Source of the DNA: Polaribacter marinaquae
GTDB taxonomy: Bacteria > Bacteroidota > Bacteroidia > Flavobacteriales > Flavobacteriaceae
DNA length: 64,000 nt
Direction of reading: 5' to 3'
Assembly: GCF_038019025.1 (NCBI RefSeq)
Contig: NZ_CP150496.1
Span: 2,248,001-2,312,000, forward strand
In this document: positions 1 to 8,663 of the stretch, piece by piece
How the letters are laid out: the number at the start of each line of letters is the position of its first letter
How positions within the stretch are numbered: position 1 is the stretch's first letter
Program-made: the position numbers and the translations under genes
Notes under the pieces: model-generated
What the model was told of the DNA's origin: nothing
The model's database searches: none
The model's input: only the letters and a program-made list of their open reading frames with translations

Positions 1-507
1 TAAATCGGTTACAAAATAACCTATTAAAACAGTACCAAAATACCAAAATATAGCATTTTGATCCATTTTTAAGGTAGGTCCAATTACAAGAACAGTACCT
101 AACCAAAAAGCTAAAACACCTACGTTTATAAAGTTTAAAAAGAATCCTTTAAAAAATAATTTTAAGTAGTTGTTTTTTATGGGTACATCTACAATTTTAG
201 CAGATTCTAATGCTTCTTTTTTGTTCTCTTTTTCTAAATACGTAATTAAACCATAAATTATAAGTACCAAGCCGCCAAGAAAGAATAATCGCGGATCATC
301 TTTAATTTTTTCTAGCAGAGATCTACTTCCGTAGTAAGCAATTAGAATAAAGGATAAATCGCCTAAAATAACACCTAAATCAAAAACAATTGCAGCTCTA
401 GCGCCTTTTAAAATACTAGTTTGTATTAACATAAAAAAAACAGGTCCTATCATGAAAGCCATGAAAAAACCTATTAAAAAAGCATTTTTAAAGTCGTAAA
501 TATCCAT
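1..507 (-). CDS. LysE family amino-acid exporter, partial (C-terminus beyond window)
   Basis: The reverse strand is open from an ATG at 507 to the window edge: 169 codons with no stop. The protein is very hydrophobic, with membrane segments near residues 8-30, 37-60, 73-90 and 118-145, separated by a charged loop at about 92-112. The family's early Gly-Pro turn is visible (MIGPVFF, residues 19-25), followed by an Asp in the second helix (D50) and an NFINVG motif at 125-130. These match LysE/RhtB-type translocators, which export amino acids or related small molecules across the inner membrane; the substrate cannot be told. It is the last gene of a minus-strand series after asd and the PaaE-like reductase, 20 nt downstream of the latter, but has a promoter-like sequence of its own just before the ATG. 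Confidence 0.8.
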   Translation of the reverse strand, partial: MDIYDFKNAFLIGFFMAFMIGPVFFMLIQTSILKGARAAIVFDLGVILGDLSFILIAYYGSRSLLEKIKDDPRLFFLGGLVLIIYGLITYLEKENKKEALESAKIVDVPIKNNYLKLFFKGFFLNFINVGVLAFWLGTVLVIGPTLKMDQNAIFWYFGTVLIGYFVTDL

Positions 508-512
508 ATTGG

Positions 513-541
513 CAAAAATACGGAATTTTAAACATCATCAA
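513..541 (-). promoter_or_regulatory. Predicted Bacteroidota promoter of the LysE gene
   Basis: On the reverse strand TTG (539-541) is followed after 18 nt by TATTTTTG (513-520), an exact TAnnTTTG -7 box. The expected transcription start is at or within a few bases of the ATG at 507, so the transcript could be leaderless. The promoter lies over the 3' end of the upstream reductase gene. This is sequence inference only. Confidence 0.5.
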
Positions 542-1574
542 AGTCAATTGTAATTTTTGGTGTTGTTGGATATGCTTGACATGCTAAAACCAAACCTTCT
601 TCAATTTCACTATCTGTAAGTATAGAATTTTTTACCATTACAGCTTTTCCTTCGGTAACTTTACACATACAAGAACTACAAACACCACCTTGACAAGAGT
701 AAGGTGCATCTAAGTTATTGCGTAAACTTGCCGCTAAAAGATCGTCTGTTTGTTGCATAGAAAAAGTAGTTTCTTCATCGTCTAAAAGAACTTTAACTTC
801 TGTAACGCCTTCTTTAACTTCTGCAGCAGCTTCTTTATCAATAGAAGTTGTAAATAATTCGAAATGAATATTTTCTTTACTAATTTTATTAGCAGCTAAA
901 GTTTTAGAAACTTCTTCTATCATTTGTTCTGGTCCGCATAAAAAAGCAGCATCAAAACTAGTTTCTTTGTACATGTTTTTAACGAAATACTTTGTTACGT
1001 TTTCGTCTATTCTACCACGCAAACCGTTTTTTACGTTTTCTCTACTGTAAATAAAATGCAAATTTAAACGTTCTGAATACGTTTCTTTTAAAGCGTTTAA
1101 TTCATCAAAAAAGATAGTGTCTGCAATAGATTTGTTACCATAAACTAAAGTAAAGTTAGAAGTGTTTTCTTCTTCTAAAACCGATTTTACCATCGATAAA
1201 ATTGGTGTAATACCAGAACCTGCAGCAAAACCGATATAGTTTTTATTAGCCTGCGGATTTAGTAAAAAACGACCTTCTGGTTCAGAAACTTCTATTTCAT
1301 CGCCAGCTTTTAATTTAGAAGTTGCGTAGGTAGAAAACACACCGTTTTCTACAGCTTTAATCGCAACTCTAATTTCTCCGCTTTTTGGTGCAGAGCAAAT
1401 AGAATATGCTCTTCTTATTTCTTCACCATTAATTACTTTTTGTAAAGTAATGTATTGTCCTGCAACAAAATTAAAACTGTTTTTTAAATGTTGAGGTATT
1501 TCTAATAAAACAGAAACCGCGTTTGCGGTTTCATGTTTTACTTCTTGTATGTTTACTTTGTAAAATGTTGCCAT
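528..1574 (-). CDS. PaaE-like ferredoxin reductase (FAD / NAD(P)H / 2Fe-2S)
   Basis: A 348-residue electron-transfer flavoprotein of three modules. The N-terminal FAD-binding barrel has RAYS at 55-58. The NAD(P)H-binding domain has AAGSGITP at 117-124 and CGPEQM at 213-218. The C-terminal plant-type ferredoxin domain has cluster ligands C294, C299, C302 and C332. The order matches the phenylacetyl-CoA epoxidase reductase PaaE and related reductases that pass electrons from NAD(P)H to an oxygenase or desaturase. No paaABCD genes are nearby, so a phenylacetate role is not supported; it may serve another acceptor such as a lipid desaturase. It sits 11 nt after asd on the same strand and is probably co-transcribed with it. 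Confidence 0.88.
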   Translation of the reverse strand: MATFYKVNIQEVKHETANAVSVLLEIPQHLKNSFNFVAGQYITLQKVINGEEIRRAYSICSAPKSGEIRVAIKAVENGVFSTYATSKLKAGDEIEVSEPEGRFLLNPQANKNYIGFAAGSGITPILSMVKSVLEEENTSNFTLVYGNKSIADTIFFDELNALKETYSERLNLHFIYSRENVKNGLRGRIDENVTKYFVKNMYKETSFDAAFLCGPEQMIEEVSKTLAANKISKENIHFELFTTSIDKEAAAEVKEGVTEVKVLLDDEETTFSMQQTDDLLAASLRNNLDAPYSCQGGVCSSCMCKVTEGKAVMVKNSILTDSEIEEGLVLACQAYPTTPKITIDFDDV

Positions 1575-1585
1575 TTAAATATGTA

Positions 1586-2575
1586 TTAAACCAAATTATT
1601 CGCAATTAAATATTCGGCAATTTGAACTGTGTTGGTAGCAGCACCTTTTCTAAGGTTGTCTGCAACAATCCACAAATTTAAGGTATTTTCTTGAGATTCG
1701 TCTCTTCTAATTCTACCAACAAAAACTTCGTCTTTATTATGCGCATTAATTGGCATCGGATACACGTTGTTGGCCAAATCATCTTCTACAATCACACCAG
1801 GTGTTTCGCTTAAAATAGTTCTAACTTCTGCTAAATCGAAATCATTTTCAAACTGCACGTTAACAGCTTCAGAATGTCCACCAGCAGTAGGAATACGAAC
1901 AGCGGTTGCAGTTACAGAAAAAGAATCATCACGTAAAATTTTCTTTGGCTCTTTAACCAATTTCATTTCTTCTTTAGTGTATCCGTTTTCTAAGAAAATA
2001 TCACAATGTGGCAAAGCATTTCTACCAATTTTATGCGGATACGCCATTTCTCCGTCTACACCAGCTTCTTCATTATCTAGTTGTTGTACTGCTTTTACAC
2101 CAGTACCAGAAACAGACTGATACGTAGAAATTACAACACGTTTCATGGTATATTTAGAGTGTAACGGCGCTAAAGCCATTACCAATTGTATTGTAGAACA
2201 GTTTGGATTAGCAATAATTTTATCATCCGCAGTTAAAACATCACCATTAATTTCTGGAACTACTAATTTCTTTGTCGGATCCATTCTCCAAGCAGAAGAA
2301 TTGTCTATAACCGTTGTACCAACTTCTGCAAATTTTGGTGCCCATTCTAAAGAAGTATCGCCACCGGCAGAAAATAAAGCCACATCTGGTTTTAAACTCA
2401 CAGCATCTGCTAAGGTTACAATAGTATATTCTTTGCCTTTATAAGATAATTTTTTACCGGCAGATCTTTCAGATGCTACAGGTATTAACTCAGTTATAGG
2501 TAAATTACGTTCTTCTAAAACTTGTAACATTACAGTTCCAACCATTCCAGTTGCTCCAACTACAGCTATTTTCAT
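1586..2575 (-). CDS. asd: Aspartate-semialdehyde dehydrogenase
   Basis: This 329-residue enzyme reduces aspartyl phosphate to aspartate semialdehyde with NADPH, the branch point to lysine, diaminopimelate, methionine and threonine. The N-terminal nucleotide-binding loop GATGMVG is at 7-13. The catalytic cysteine is C126 in NPNCST, and the acid/base histidine is H234 in AGGHSEAVN. Length and motifs fit a complete, active enzyme. It is the first gene of the minus-strand set at the left end. The 337-nt gap upstream holds a dispersed repeat and the promoter of the divergent trhO gene; no full promoter for asd was found, only a near -7 match (CATCTTTG) on the reverse strand. Confidence 0.96.
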   Translation of the reverse strand: MKIAVVGATGMVGTVMLQVLEERNLPITELIPVASERSAGKKLSYKGKEYTIVTLADAVSLKPDVALFSAGGDTSLEWAPKFAEVGTTVIDNSSAWRMDPTKKLVVPEINGDVLTADDKIIANPNCSTIQLVMALAPLHSKYTMKRVVISTYQSVSGTGVKAVQQLDNEEAGVDGEMAYPHKIGRNALPHCDIFLENGYTKEEMKLVKEPKKILRDDSFSVTATAVRIPTAGGHSEAVNVQFENDFDLAEVRTILSETPGVIVEDDLANNVYPMPINAHNKDEVFVGRIRRDESQENTLNLWIVADNLRKGAATNTVQIAEYLIANNLV

Positions 2576-2724
2576 CGGTATTTCTATTTAATAATTTTTA
2601 TTATACTACAAAGATGCTAACAAATTAGTAACCAGCCATTCTTTTAATAAAAATTTACCAATATAATTCCTGTTGTTTAAAATTAAACAAATTGATATAA
2701 AATTATATTTGTAAGTTAATTTTG

Positions 2725-2809
2725 AAGCTATCTCCTGCTTTCGCTACTCGCTTTTTTTGCAGAAAAAGCAAAAAAGAGCTCAAACAGACCGCTCTATCAG
2801 GGCTAAACT
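2725..2809 (-). repeat. Dispersed hairpin repeat, divergent copy (element A)
   Basis: This stretch is visibly richer in G+C than its surroundings. Read on the minus strand it has a left arm containing GCCCTGATAGAGCGG, a central poly-T/poly-A hairpin (TTTTTTGC pairing with GCAAAAAA) and a right arm ending AGCAGGAGATAGC. The layout (GATAG..GG arm, T-run hairpin, A-run, GGA..AGC arm) resembles the two better-matched elements at 35755-35838 and 61831-61904, though the arms differ. Similar non-coding elements are common between genes in Flavobacteriia. The relation to the other two is an inference from architecture. Confidence 0.5.
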
Positions 2810-2847
2810 ATTTGCATACAATTGGTCTTTTCTATTACAGTCTTTGC

Positions 2848-2878
2848 TTTGAAATGACTGTTTAAAAAACTAACTTTG
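2848..2878 (+). promoter_or_regulatory. Predicted promoter of trhO
   Basis: TTTG (2848-2851) and TAACTTTG (2871-2878) are separated by 19 nt, an essentially perfect Bacteroidota -33/-7 promoter. The expected start is near 2883, giving a leader of about 30 nt before the ATG at 2913. Confidence 0.7.
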
Positions 2879-2912
2879 CAAAAAATATATAGTTTAACCT
2901 AAAAAGTATAGC

Positions 2913-3944
2913 ATGCAACTGTACAATAAGTTAAGCGCAAAAGAACGCGCTGCATTAATAGATGAGGCTGGTAAAGACCGTCTTACAATATCATTCTATC
3001 AATACTTCAAGATAGAAAATCCACAATTATTTAGAGATAAATTATTTTTAGAATGGAACGCTTTAGATGTTCTTGGTAGAATTTATGTTTCTTACGAAGG
3101 TATCAATGCACAATTATCGGTACCATCAGAAAATTTTTATGCTTTAAAAGAACAATTAGATAGTATTTCATTTTTAAAAGACATACGTTTAAATGTTGCG
3201 GTAGAGCAAGACAATAAATCGTTTTTAAAGTTAAAAGTAAAAGTTAGAAACAAAATTGTTGCCGATGGATTGAATGATGAGACTTTTGATGTAACTAACA
3301 AAGGAGTGCACTTAAACGCAAAGGAGTTTAACCAAATGCTAGCAAACCCAAACACGGTTTGTGTAGATATGCGTAACCATTACGAAAGTGAAATTGGACA
3401 TTTTGATGGTGCTGTAACGCCAGATGTAGATACTTTTAGAGATTCTTTAGATATTATAGAAGAAGATTTAAAAGACAACAAAGAAGATAAGAATTTATTG
3501 ATGTATTGTACCGGCGGAATTCGTTGCGAAAAAGCATCTGCATATTACAAACACAAAGGTTTTAAAAACGTATTTCAACTAGAAGGCGGTATTATAGAAT
3601 ATACGCGTCAGGTAAAAGAAGAAGGAATCGAAAATAAATTTATTGGTAAAAACTTTGTATTCGATCATAGAAGAGCAGAACGTATTACAGATGATGTAAT
3701 TTCTAATTGTCACCAGTGTGGTAAAGCGTGCGACGAGCATACAAATTGTGCAAACGAAGCATGTCATTTATTGTTTATACAATGTGATGAATGTTCAGAA
3801 AAGATGGAAAACACCTGTTCTACAGATTGCCAAGAAATTATTCAGTTATCTTACGAAGAACAAAAAGAACTTCGAAAAGGGAAGGGAAATAGCAACAAAA
3901 TCTTTAAAAAAGGACGTTCGGAGAAATTAAAGTTTAAGAAATAA
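2913..3944 (+). CDS. trhO: tRNA uridine(34) hydroxylase, rhodanese-like
   Basis: A 343-residue TrhO/YceA family protein, which uses oxygen to convert U34 to 5-hydroxyuridine in certain tRNA wobble positions. Residues about 15-115 form the N-terminal ferredoxin-fold part. The central rhodanese domain has the active-site loop MYCTGGIRCEKASAYY with the key cysteine at C199. The C-terminal part carries a Cys-rich CxxC series (CHQCGKAC, then CDECSEKM) that probably binds zinc, followed by a Lys-rich tail. It is a single-gene unit with a strong promoter upstream and a hairpin terminator 21 nt after the stop codon. Confidence 0.92.
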   Translation: MQLYNKLSAKERAALIDEAGKDRLTISFYQYFKIENPQLFRDKLFLEWNALDVLGRIYVSYEGINAQLSVPSENFYALKEQLDSISFLKDIRLNVAVEQDNKSFLKLKVKVRNKIVADGLNDETFDVTNKGVHLNAKEFNQMLANPNTVCVDMRNHYESEIGHFDGAVTPDVDTFRDSLDIIEEDLKDNKEDKNLLMYCTGGIRCEKASAYYKHKGFKNVFQLEGGIIEYTRQVKEEGIENKFIGKNFVFDHRRAERITDDVISNCHQCGKACDEHTNCANEACHLLFIQCDECSEKMENTCSTDCQEIIQLSYEEQKELRKGKGNSNKIFKKGRSEKLKFKK

Positions 3945-3965
3945 CCTAATTCCAAAAGATATTTG

Positions 3966-3994
3966 AAAGCTCTCAATTTTTGAGAGCTTTTTTT
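3966..3994 (+). terminator. Rho-independent terminator after trhO
   Basis: A perfect 11-bp stem, AAAGCTCTCAA / TTGAGAGCTTT, with a 3-nt loop is followed by a T run. It ends the trhO transcript. Confidence 0.88.
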
Positions 3995-4348
3995 ATGGAT
4001 TAAATTTTAAAATATATCTGAATTCAAAAAAGATTATCAGTGAAATTAAATTACACGCTTACTAATTATTTACCTACAAATTCTAATAATAGATAAATTA
4101 AAGCTTCTGTTTATAGTAATTTCGTTTTAAAATTAAATATCAGTTCTCTTAAACTTATAAAAAGCTATTTTTTCATTCTTTAAGAATGCGTATATTTACG
4201 AATTAGACAAAATTAAGTGGTGTTTTTATACTTGCTTGATAATCAAAATTATGAACTTAAAGATTCTTAATTTTTATGTAATTTAAAGAGGTTTTTTGAT
4301 GTAAAACGTTTAATTACTAAGAGTTAAAAATTATAAAATATAAATCAC
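3995..4348. other. AT-rich intergenic region upstream of ricT
   Basis: About 350 nt without a coding feature. It is strongly AT-rich with near-consensus -7 boxes only (TAATTTCG near 4119; TATATTTA near 4191). The ricT operon promoter is presumably here but cannot be fixed. No small ORF or stable hairpin beyond the trhO terminator stood out. Confidence 0.5.
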
Positions 4349-5842
4349 ATGGCATGTGGAAGTTGCGGTACAACAGAAAATGGTGTACCAAAAGGATGTA
4401 AGAGTAATGGTAATTGTGGTAGTGGAACCTGCGGAAGTGGTAGTAATAAATTAGCTGTTTTCGATTGGCTTTCTAACATGACGTTACCAACCGGACAAGA
4501 ACGTTTTAATATTTTTGAAGTCCGTTTTAAAAACGGAAGAAAACATTTTTATAAAAATGTAGATAATTTACCCATAACAATGGGAGATATTGTTGCTGTA
4601 GAAGGAAATCCTGGGCACGATATTGGTACCGTTTCTTTAGCCGGAGAATTGGTAAAAGTGCAAATGAAAAAGCGCAAAATTACCGCAGATCACGAAGACG
4701 TTAAAAAAATCTATAGAAAAGCAAGTCAAAGAGATATCGATATTTGGCAACAAGCAAGAGGTAAAGAAGAAGAAACTCAAAGAAGAGGAAGAGAAATCTT
4801 AGGTCGCTTAGGTTTGCAAATGAAATTATCTGATGTAGAATATCAAGGAGATGGTAACAAAGCTACTTTTTATTACACAGCAGATGCAAGAGTAGATTTT
4901 AGACAATTAATTAGAGATTTGGCAAGTGCATTTTCTATTCGTGTAGAAATGAAACAAGTTGGTGCAAGACAAGAAGCGGCAAGACTTGGTGGTGTTGGTT
5001 CTTGTGGTAGAGAATTGTGTTGTTCTACTTGGTTAACAGATTTTAGAAAAGTAACAACATCTGCAGCGCGTTATCAGCAATTATCTTTAAATCCGCTAAA
5101 GTTAGCAGGACAATGTGGAAAATTAAAATGCTGTTTAAATTTTGAATTAGACACGTATTTAGATGCCTTAAAAGCGTTTCCGAAACAAGATGTAGTTTTA
5201 AAGACAGAAAAAGGAGATGCCGTTTTTGTAAAGATGGATATTTTTAAAGGACATCTTTGGTACACTTATAAAGAAGAGCGTTTCAAGTGGTTTCGTTTGA
5301 CTTTAGATCAAGTCTTAGAAATTATAGATTTAAATAAAAATAACGAAAAATCTGCTACGTTAGAAGAATATGAATCTGATGTAGAAATTCCTGTAAAAGT
5401 AGATTTTGAAGATGCTGTTGGGCAAGATAGTTTAACAAGGTTTGATGCGCCAAAAACTAGCAAAAGAAGAAGAAATAACAGAAACAAGAAAAAGAAAAAA
5501 CCTGTTGCAGCTGCGGCAAGCACAACGCAACAAAAACCAAACGCTAGAAAGAAACCGCAAGCAAAACCCGCCGCAAAAAAAGGAAACAGGCAACCACAAA
5601 AAAATAAGCCACAACAACAAGGGCAAGCACAAGGGCAGCAAAAACCAAATAAACCAAAGCAGAAATCTAAGCCAAGGCAAAAACCTGTTGCTAAAAATAC
5701 AGATGCTACAAAATCTGTTGCAAAAGCGAATGCAAATACAAACAAACCAAAGGTAGAAGGTAAAAGACTAAACAAACCAAGAAGAAATAATAGAAATCGT
5801 AAAAACAATACGCCTAAGAATGGAAAGGATTCAGAAAAATAA
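4349..5842 (+). CDS. ricT: RicT / PSP1-family protein with long basic tail
   Basis: A 497-residue PSP1 C-terminal-domain protein (RicT/YaaT family). In Bacillus RicT is part of an iron-sulfur complex that affects RNA processing. The family's paired Cys motifs are present: CGRELCC at 219-225 and CGKLKCC at 256-262. The N-terminus is itself Cys-rich (MACGSCG, then GNCGSGTCGSG), an extra feature. From about residue 370 to the end is low-complexity Lys/Gln/Asn/Pro sequence, very basic and probably disordered or RNA-binding. The gene overlaps gldH by 23 nt and leads the ricT-gldH-PBP1A run. Its role in Bacteroidota is not established, so the function is taken from the family. Confidence 0.85.
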   Translation: MACGSCGTTENGVPKGCKSNGNCGSGTCGSGSNKLAVFDWLSNMTLPTGQERFNIFEVRFKNGRKHFYKNVDNLPITMGDIVAVEGNPGHDIGTVSLAGELVKVQMKKRKITADHEDVKKIYRKASQRDIDIWQQARGKEEETQRRGREILGRLGLQMKLSDVEYQGDGNKATFYYTADARVDFRQLIRDLASAFSIRVEMKQVGARQEAARLGGVGSCGRELCCSTWLTDFRKVTTSAARYQQLSLNPLKLAGQCGKLKCCLNFELDTYLDALKAFPKQDVVLKTEKGDAVFVKMDIFKGHLWYTYKEERFKWFRLTLDQVLEIIDLNKNNEKSATLEEYESDVEIPVKVDFEDAVGQDSLTRFDAPKTSKRRRNNRNKKKKKPVAAAASTTQQKPNARKKPQAKPAAKKGNRQPQKNKPQQQGQAQGQQKPNKPKQKSKPRQKPVAKNTDATKSVAKANANTNKPKVEGKRLNKPRRNNRNRKNNTPKNGKDSEK

Positions 5843-6320
5843 AATATTACTTTTTGTAGGTTTTTTCTTTTTGATGATTTCTTGTCAAGACGTATCCGAG
5901 TTTAATCAATATAAAACATTAGAAGATGGTTCTTGGAAATCGAACCAAGATTTAACGTTTAATTTTGAAGTTAAAGATACGATTCGACCAAAAAATTTGT
6001 TTATCAATATTAGAAATAATAATGAATACGAATACAGTAATTTGTTTATAATAACAACTTTAAAGTTTCCGAATAACACAGCAGTTATAGATACGTTACA
6101 ATATGAAATGGCAGATGAAAAAGGGGTGTTTTTAGGTAGTGGATTTTCGAGTATCAAAGAAAATAAATTATTTTATAAGGAAGAAAAAGTTTTTCCTACT
6201 TCTGGAAATTACGTTTTAAGTGTAAAACAAGCAATGCGAAAAAACGGAGAAATTAACGAGATTAAAAATTTAAAAGGAATTTTAGACGTTGGTTTAACTA
6301 TTGAAAAAATTAATGAATAA
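5820..6320 (+). CDS. gldH: Gliding motility lipoprotein GldH
   Basis: A 166-residue lipoprotein. A short basic N-terminus and hydrophobic stretch end in the lipobox MISC with lipidated C22. The rest resembles GldH, one of the Gld lipoproteins needed for surface gliding in Flavobacterium. The start lies inside the 3' end of ricT (23-nt overlap) and the stop overlaps the start of the PBP1A gene (TAATG), so the three genes are translationally coupled. With porZ in the same window this supports a gliding, type IX secretion-competent flavobacterium. Assignment rests on overall sequence resemblance and the lipobox, since GldH has no catalytic motif. Confidence 0.83.
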   Translation: MERIQKNKILLFVGFFFLMISCQDVSEFNQYKTLEDGSWKSNQDLTFNFEVKDTIRPKNLFINIRNNNEYEYSNLFIITTLKFPNNTAVIDTLQYEMADEKGVFLGSGFSSIKENKLFYKEEKVFPTSGNYVLSVKQAMRKNGEINEIKNLKGILDVGLTIEKINE

Positions 6321-8614
6321 TGGCAAAAAAAGAAACTACAAGTTTTAAAAAATATTTAAAATGGTTCTGGGGAATTGTTTTAGGAGGTTTTACACTAATC
6401 TTATTGTTGTTTTTGTATACAGCCTGGGATCCTTTTGATGCTTTACCATCTTTTGAAGAATTAGAAAATCCGCAGACCAATTTAGCAACAGAAGTTATTT
6501 CTATTGATGGTAAAACAATAGGAAAATATGCAACAGAAAACAGAACGCCAATTACTTTTAAAGAGTTGCCAACAAATTTGATAAATGCATTAGTTGCAAC
6601 AGAAGACGAGCGTTTTTACGAACATTCTGGTATTGATTTTAGAGGAACAGCAAGAGCTGTAGTAAAGTTAGGTGCTGGCGGTGGTGCTAGTACAATTACA
6701 CAACAACTGGCTAAAAATTTATTTACCAAAAGAGCTTCTGGTAACAAGATAAAAAGAGTTATACAGAAAGCAAAAGAATGGATTGTTGCCATCAAATTAG
6801 AACGCCAATACACAAAGCAAGAAATAATTGCAATGTACTTAAATACGCAAGATTTTATTTTTAGAGCAGTAGGTATTCGATCTGCTTCAAGAATTTATTT
6901 TGGTAAAGAAGCTAAAGATTTAGATTTACAAGAAGCAGCAATTATTGTTGCGATGTTAAAAAATCCTAGACAATACAATCCTCATAGAGAAATCTCAAAA
7001 AAGAAATCTTTAAATAGAAGAAATGTGGTTTTTGCTCAGATGTATAAAAATAGTTTTATCACAGAAGAAGAAAAAGATTCATTGCAAAAATTACCTTTAA
7101 AAATTAACTTTACTCCAGAAAGTCATAGTGATGGTTATGCCACTTATTTTAGAGGGCACTTACAAAAAGTGATGCGTAAATGGGTAAAAGAACACCCAAA
7201 ACCCAACGGAGAAGAGTATAATATTTTTGAGGATGGATTAAAAATCTATGTAACTTTAGATTCTAGAATGCAACAGTATGCAGAAGAAGCCGTAAATGAG
7301 CATATGGCAAATTTGCAGAAATACTTTTTTAAAGAACAGAAAAATAATAAAACAGCTCCTTTTTTAGATATTGAAAAAAGCCAAGTTGCCGGAATTTTAA
7401 ATAGAGCTAAGAAAAACTCTGAAAGATATAAGCGATTAAAAAAAGCAGGAAAATCTTCAAAATATATAGATGAAGTTTTTAAGAAAAAAACTGCAATGAA
7501 AGTGTTTTCTTATAAAGGAGATATTGACACAATTATGTCTCCAAACGATTCAATTAAATATTATAAATATTTTTTACGTTCTGGTTTATTATCAATAGAA
7601 CCACAAACAGGGCACATTAAAGCTTGGGTTGGTGGCGTAAATTATAAACACTTTAAGTTTGATGCAGTAGAACAACAAAAAAGGCAAGTAGGTTCTACCT
7701 TTAAGCCATTTGTATATGCAACTGCAATTAATCAATTAAAATTGTCACCATGTACAGAGTTTCCTAATATTCCTTATACGATTCCGCAAGGAAAATATGG
7801 AATTCCAGAAGCTTATACACCAGAGAATTCTAACTCTAAGTATGGCGGAATGTTAACGCTTAAAGAAGGTTTAGCAGGTTCTGTAAATACAATGTCTGCA
7901 AGATTAGTAGATATGGTTTCACCAGAAAATGTTGTTCGATTGGCAAAGTCTGCGGGTATCGAAACTGATATACCGGCAAATCCTTCTATCGCTTTAGGTG
8001 CTGTAGATTTATCATTATTAGAAATGGTTAGTGCTTATTCTACTTTTGCAAATAGAGGTTTGCGCGTTAGCCCTATGATTATTACAAGAATAGAAGATAA
8101 AAACGGAACAGTTTTAGAAGAATTTACACCAAAAACACAAGAAGTTTTAAGTGAAGAATCTTCTTATGTTGTTTTAAATCTTTTAGAAGGTGTAACTCAA
8201 TCTGGTTCTGGTGCAAGATTGCGTTCTGGCTATACCGCTTATCCAAAAATTGTAACGGGTTTTCCATATAAATTTACGAATGCAATTGCAGGTAAAACGG
8301 GTACAACTCAGAATCAATCAGATGGTTGGTTTATGGGTGTTGTGCCAAATTTGGCAACTGGAGTTTGGACTGGTGGAGAGGATAGATCTACGCATTTTCC
8401 GGGTATTGGTTACGGGCAGGGAGCAACTATGTCTTTACCTTCTTGGGCTTTATTTATGCAAAAATGTTATGCTGATAAAAGTTTAAAAATTAGTAAAGCA
8501 GAATTTGATAAGCCAGAAAACTTGTCGATAAATATCAATTGCGAAGAAGATACAGACGATAAGAATAATAAAGAAGAAGAAGAGGTTGTGCCAGAAGAAG
8601 ATACAGACTTTTAA
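6320..8614 (+). CDS. Penicillin-binding protein 1A, bifunctional peptidoglycan synthase
   Basis: A 764-residue class A penicillin-binding protein that polymerises and cross-links peptidoglycan. A membrane anchor at about 14-34 is followed by the GT51 glycosyltransferase domain, with EDERFYEHSGID (catalytic E95) and GASTITQQLAKNLF at 122-135. The transpeptidase domain has the SxxK nucleophile S459-K462, the SxN motif at 521-523 and KTGT at 659-662. All catalytic motifs are intact. The C-terminus is an acidic Glu/Asp tail (last 25 residues), presumably periplasmic and disordered. The start codon overlaps the gldH stop, linking wall synthesis to the gliding lipoprotein at the level of translation. 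Confidence 0.95.
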   Translation: MAKKETTSFKKYLKWFWGIVLGGFTLILLLFLYTAWDPFDALPSFEELENPQTNLATEVISIDGKTIGKYATENRTPITFKELPTNLINALVATEDERFYEHSGIDFRGTARAVVKLGAGGGASTITQQLAKNLFTKRASGNKIKRVIQKAKEWIVAIKLERQYTKQEIIAMYLNTQDFIFRAVGIRSASRIYFGKEAKDLDLQEAAIIVAMLKNPRQYNPHREISKKKSLNRRNVVFAQMYKNSFITEEEKDSLQKLPLKINFTPESHSDGYATYFRGHLQKVMRKWVKEHPKPNGEEYNIFEDGLKIYVTLDSRMQQYAEEAVNEHMANLQKYFFKEQKNNKTAPFLDIEKSQVAGILNRAKKNSERYKRLKKAGKSSKYIDEVFKKKTAMKVFSYKGDIDTIMSPNDSIKYYKYFLRSGLLSIEPQTGHIKAWVGGVNYKHFKFDAVEQQKRQVGSTFKPFVYATAINQLKLSPCTEFPNIPYTIPQGKYGIPEAYTPENSNSKYGGMLTLKEGLAGSVNTMSARLVDMVSPENVVRLAKSAGIETDIPANPSIALGAVDLSLLEMVSAYSTFANRGLRVSPMIITRIEDKNGTVLEEFTPKTQEVLSEESSYVVLNLLEGVTQSGSGARLRSGYTAYPKIVTGFPYKFTNAIAGKTGTTQNQSDGWFMGVVPNLATGVWTGGEDRSTHFPGIGYGQGATMSLPSWALFMQKCYADKSLKISKAEFDKPENLSININCEEDTDDKNNKEEEEVVPEEDTDF

Positions 8615-8663
8615 TTTTTATTCTTATCAATACTTAAAATAATAACTTACAAAATTTAATTTT

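Larger units (their letters stand above)
2576..2912. other. Divergent intergenic region between asd and trhO
   Basis: A 337-nt non-coding gap. It holds a near-consensus -7 box for asd on the minus strand (CATCTTTG, about 2611-2618), a dispersed hairpin repeat at 2725-2809 and a well-formed trhO promoter at 2848-2878. No small reading frame with a convincing start was found. Confidence 0.7.

Noticed and set aside
528..1574. Evidence of a phenylacetate degradation cluster
   Set aside because: Only the PaaE-like reductase is present; none of the oxygenase subunits or other paa genes is in the window.
1767..2444. Two plus-strand ORFs opposite asd
   Set aside because: They lie wholly inside a clear asd gene, lack promoters and family resemblance, and are shadow frames.
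5308..5808. Long antisense ORF of 166 codons over the ricT tail
   Set aside because: It is a mirror of the Lys/Gln-rich low-complexity coding sequence; the product is a Phe/Leu/Cys-rich artefact with no independent support.
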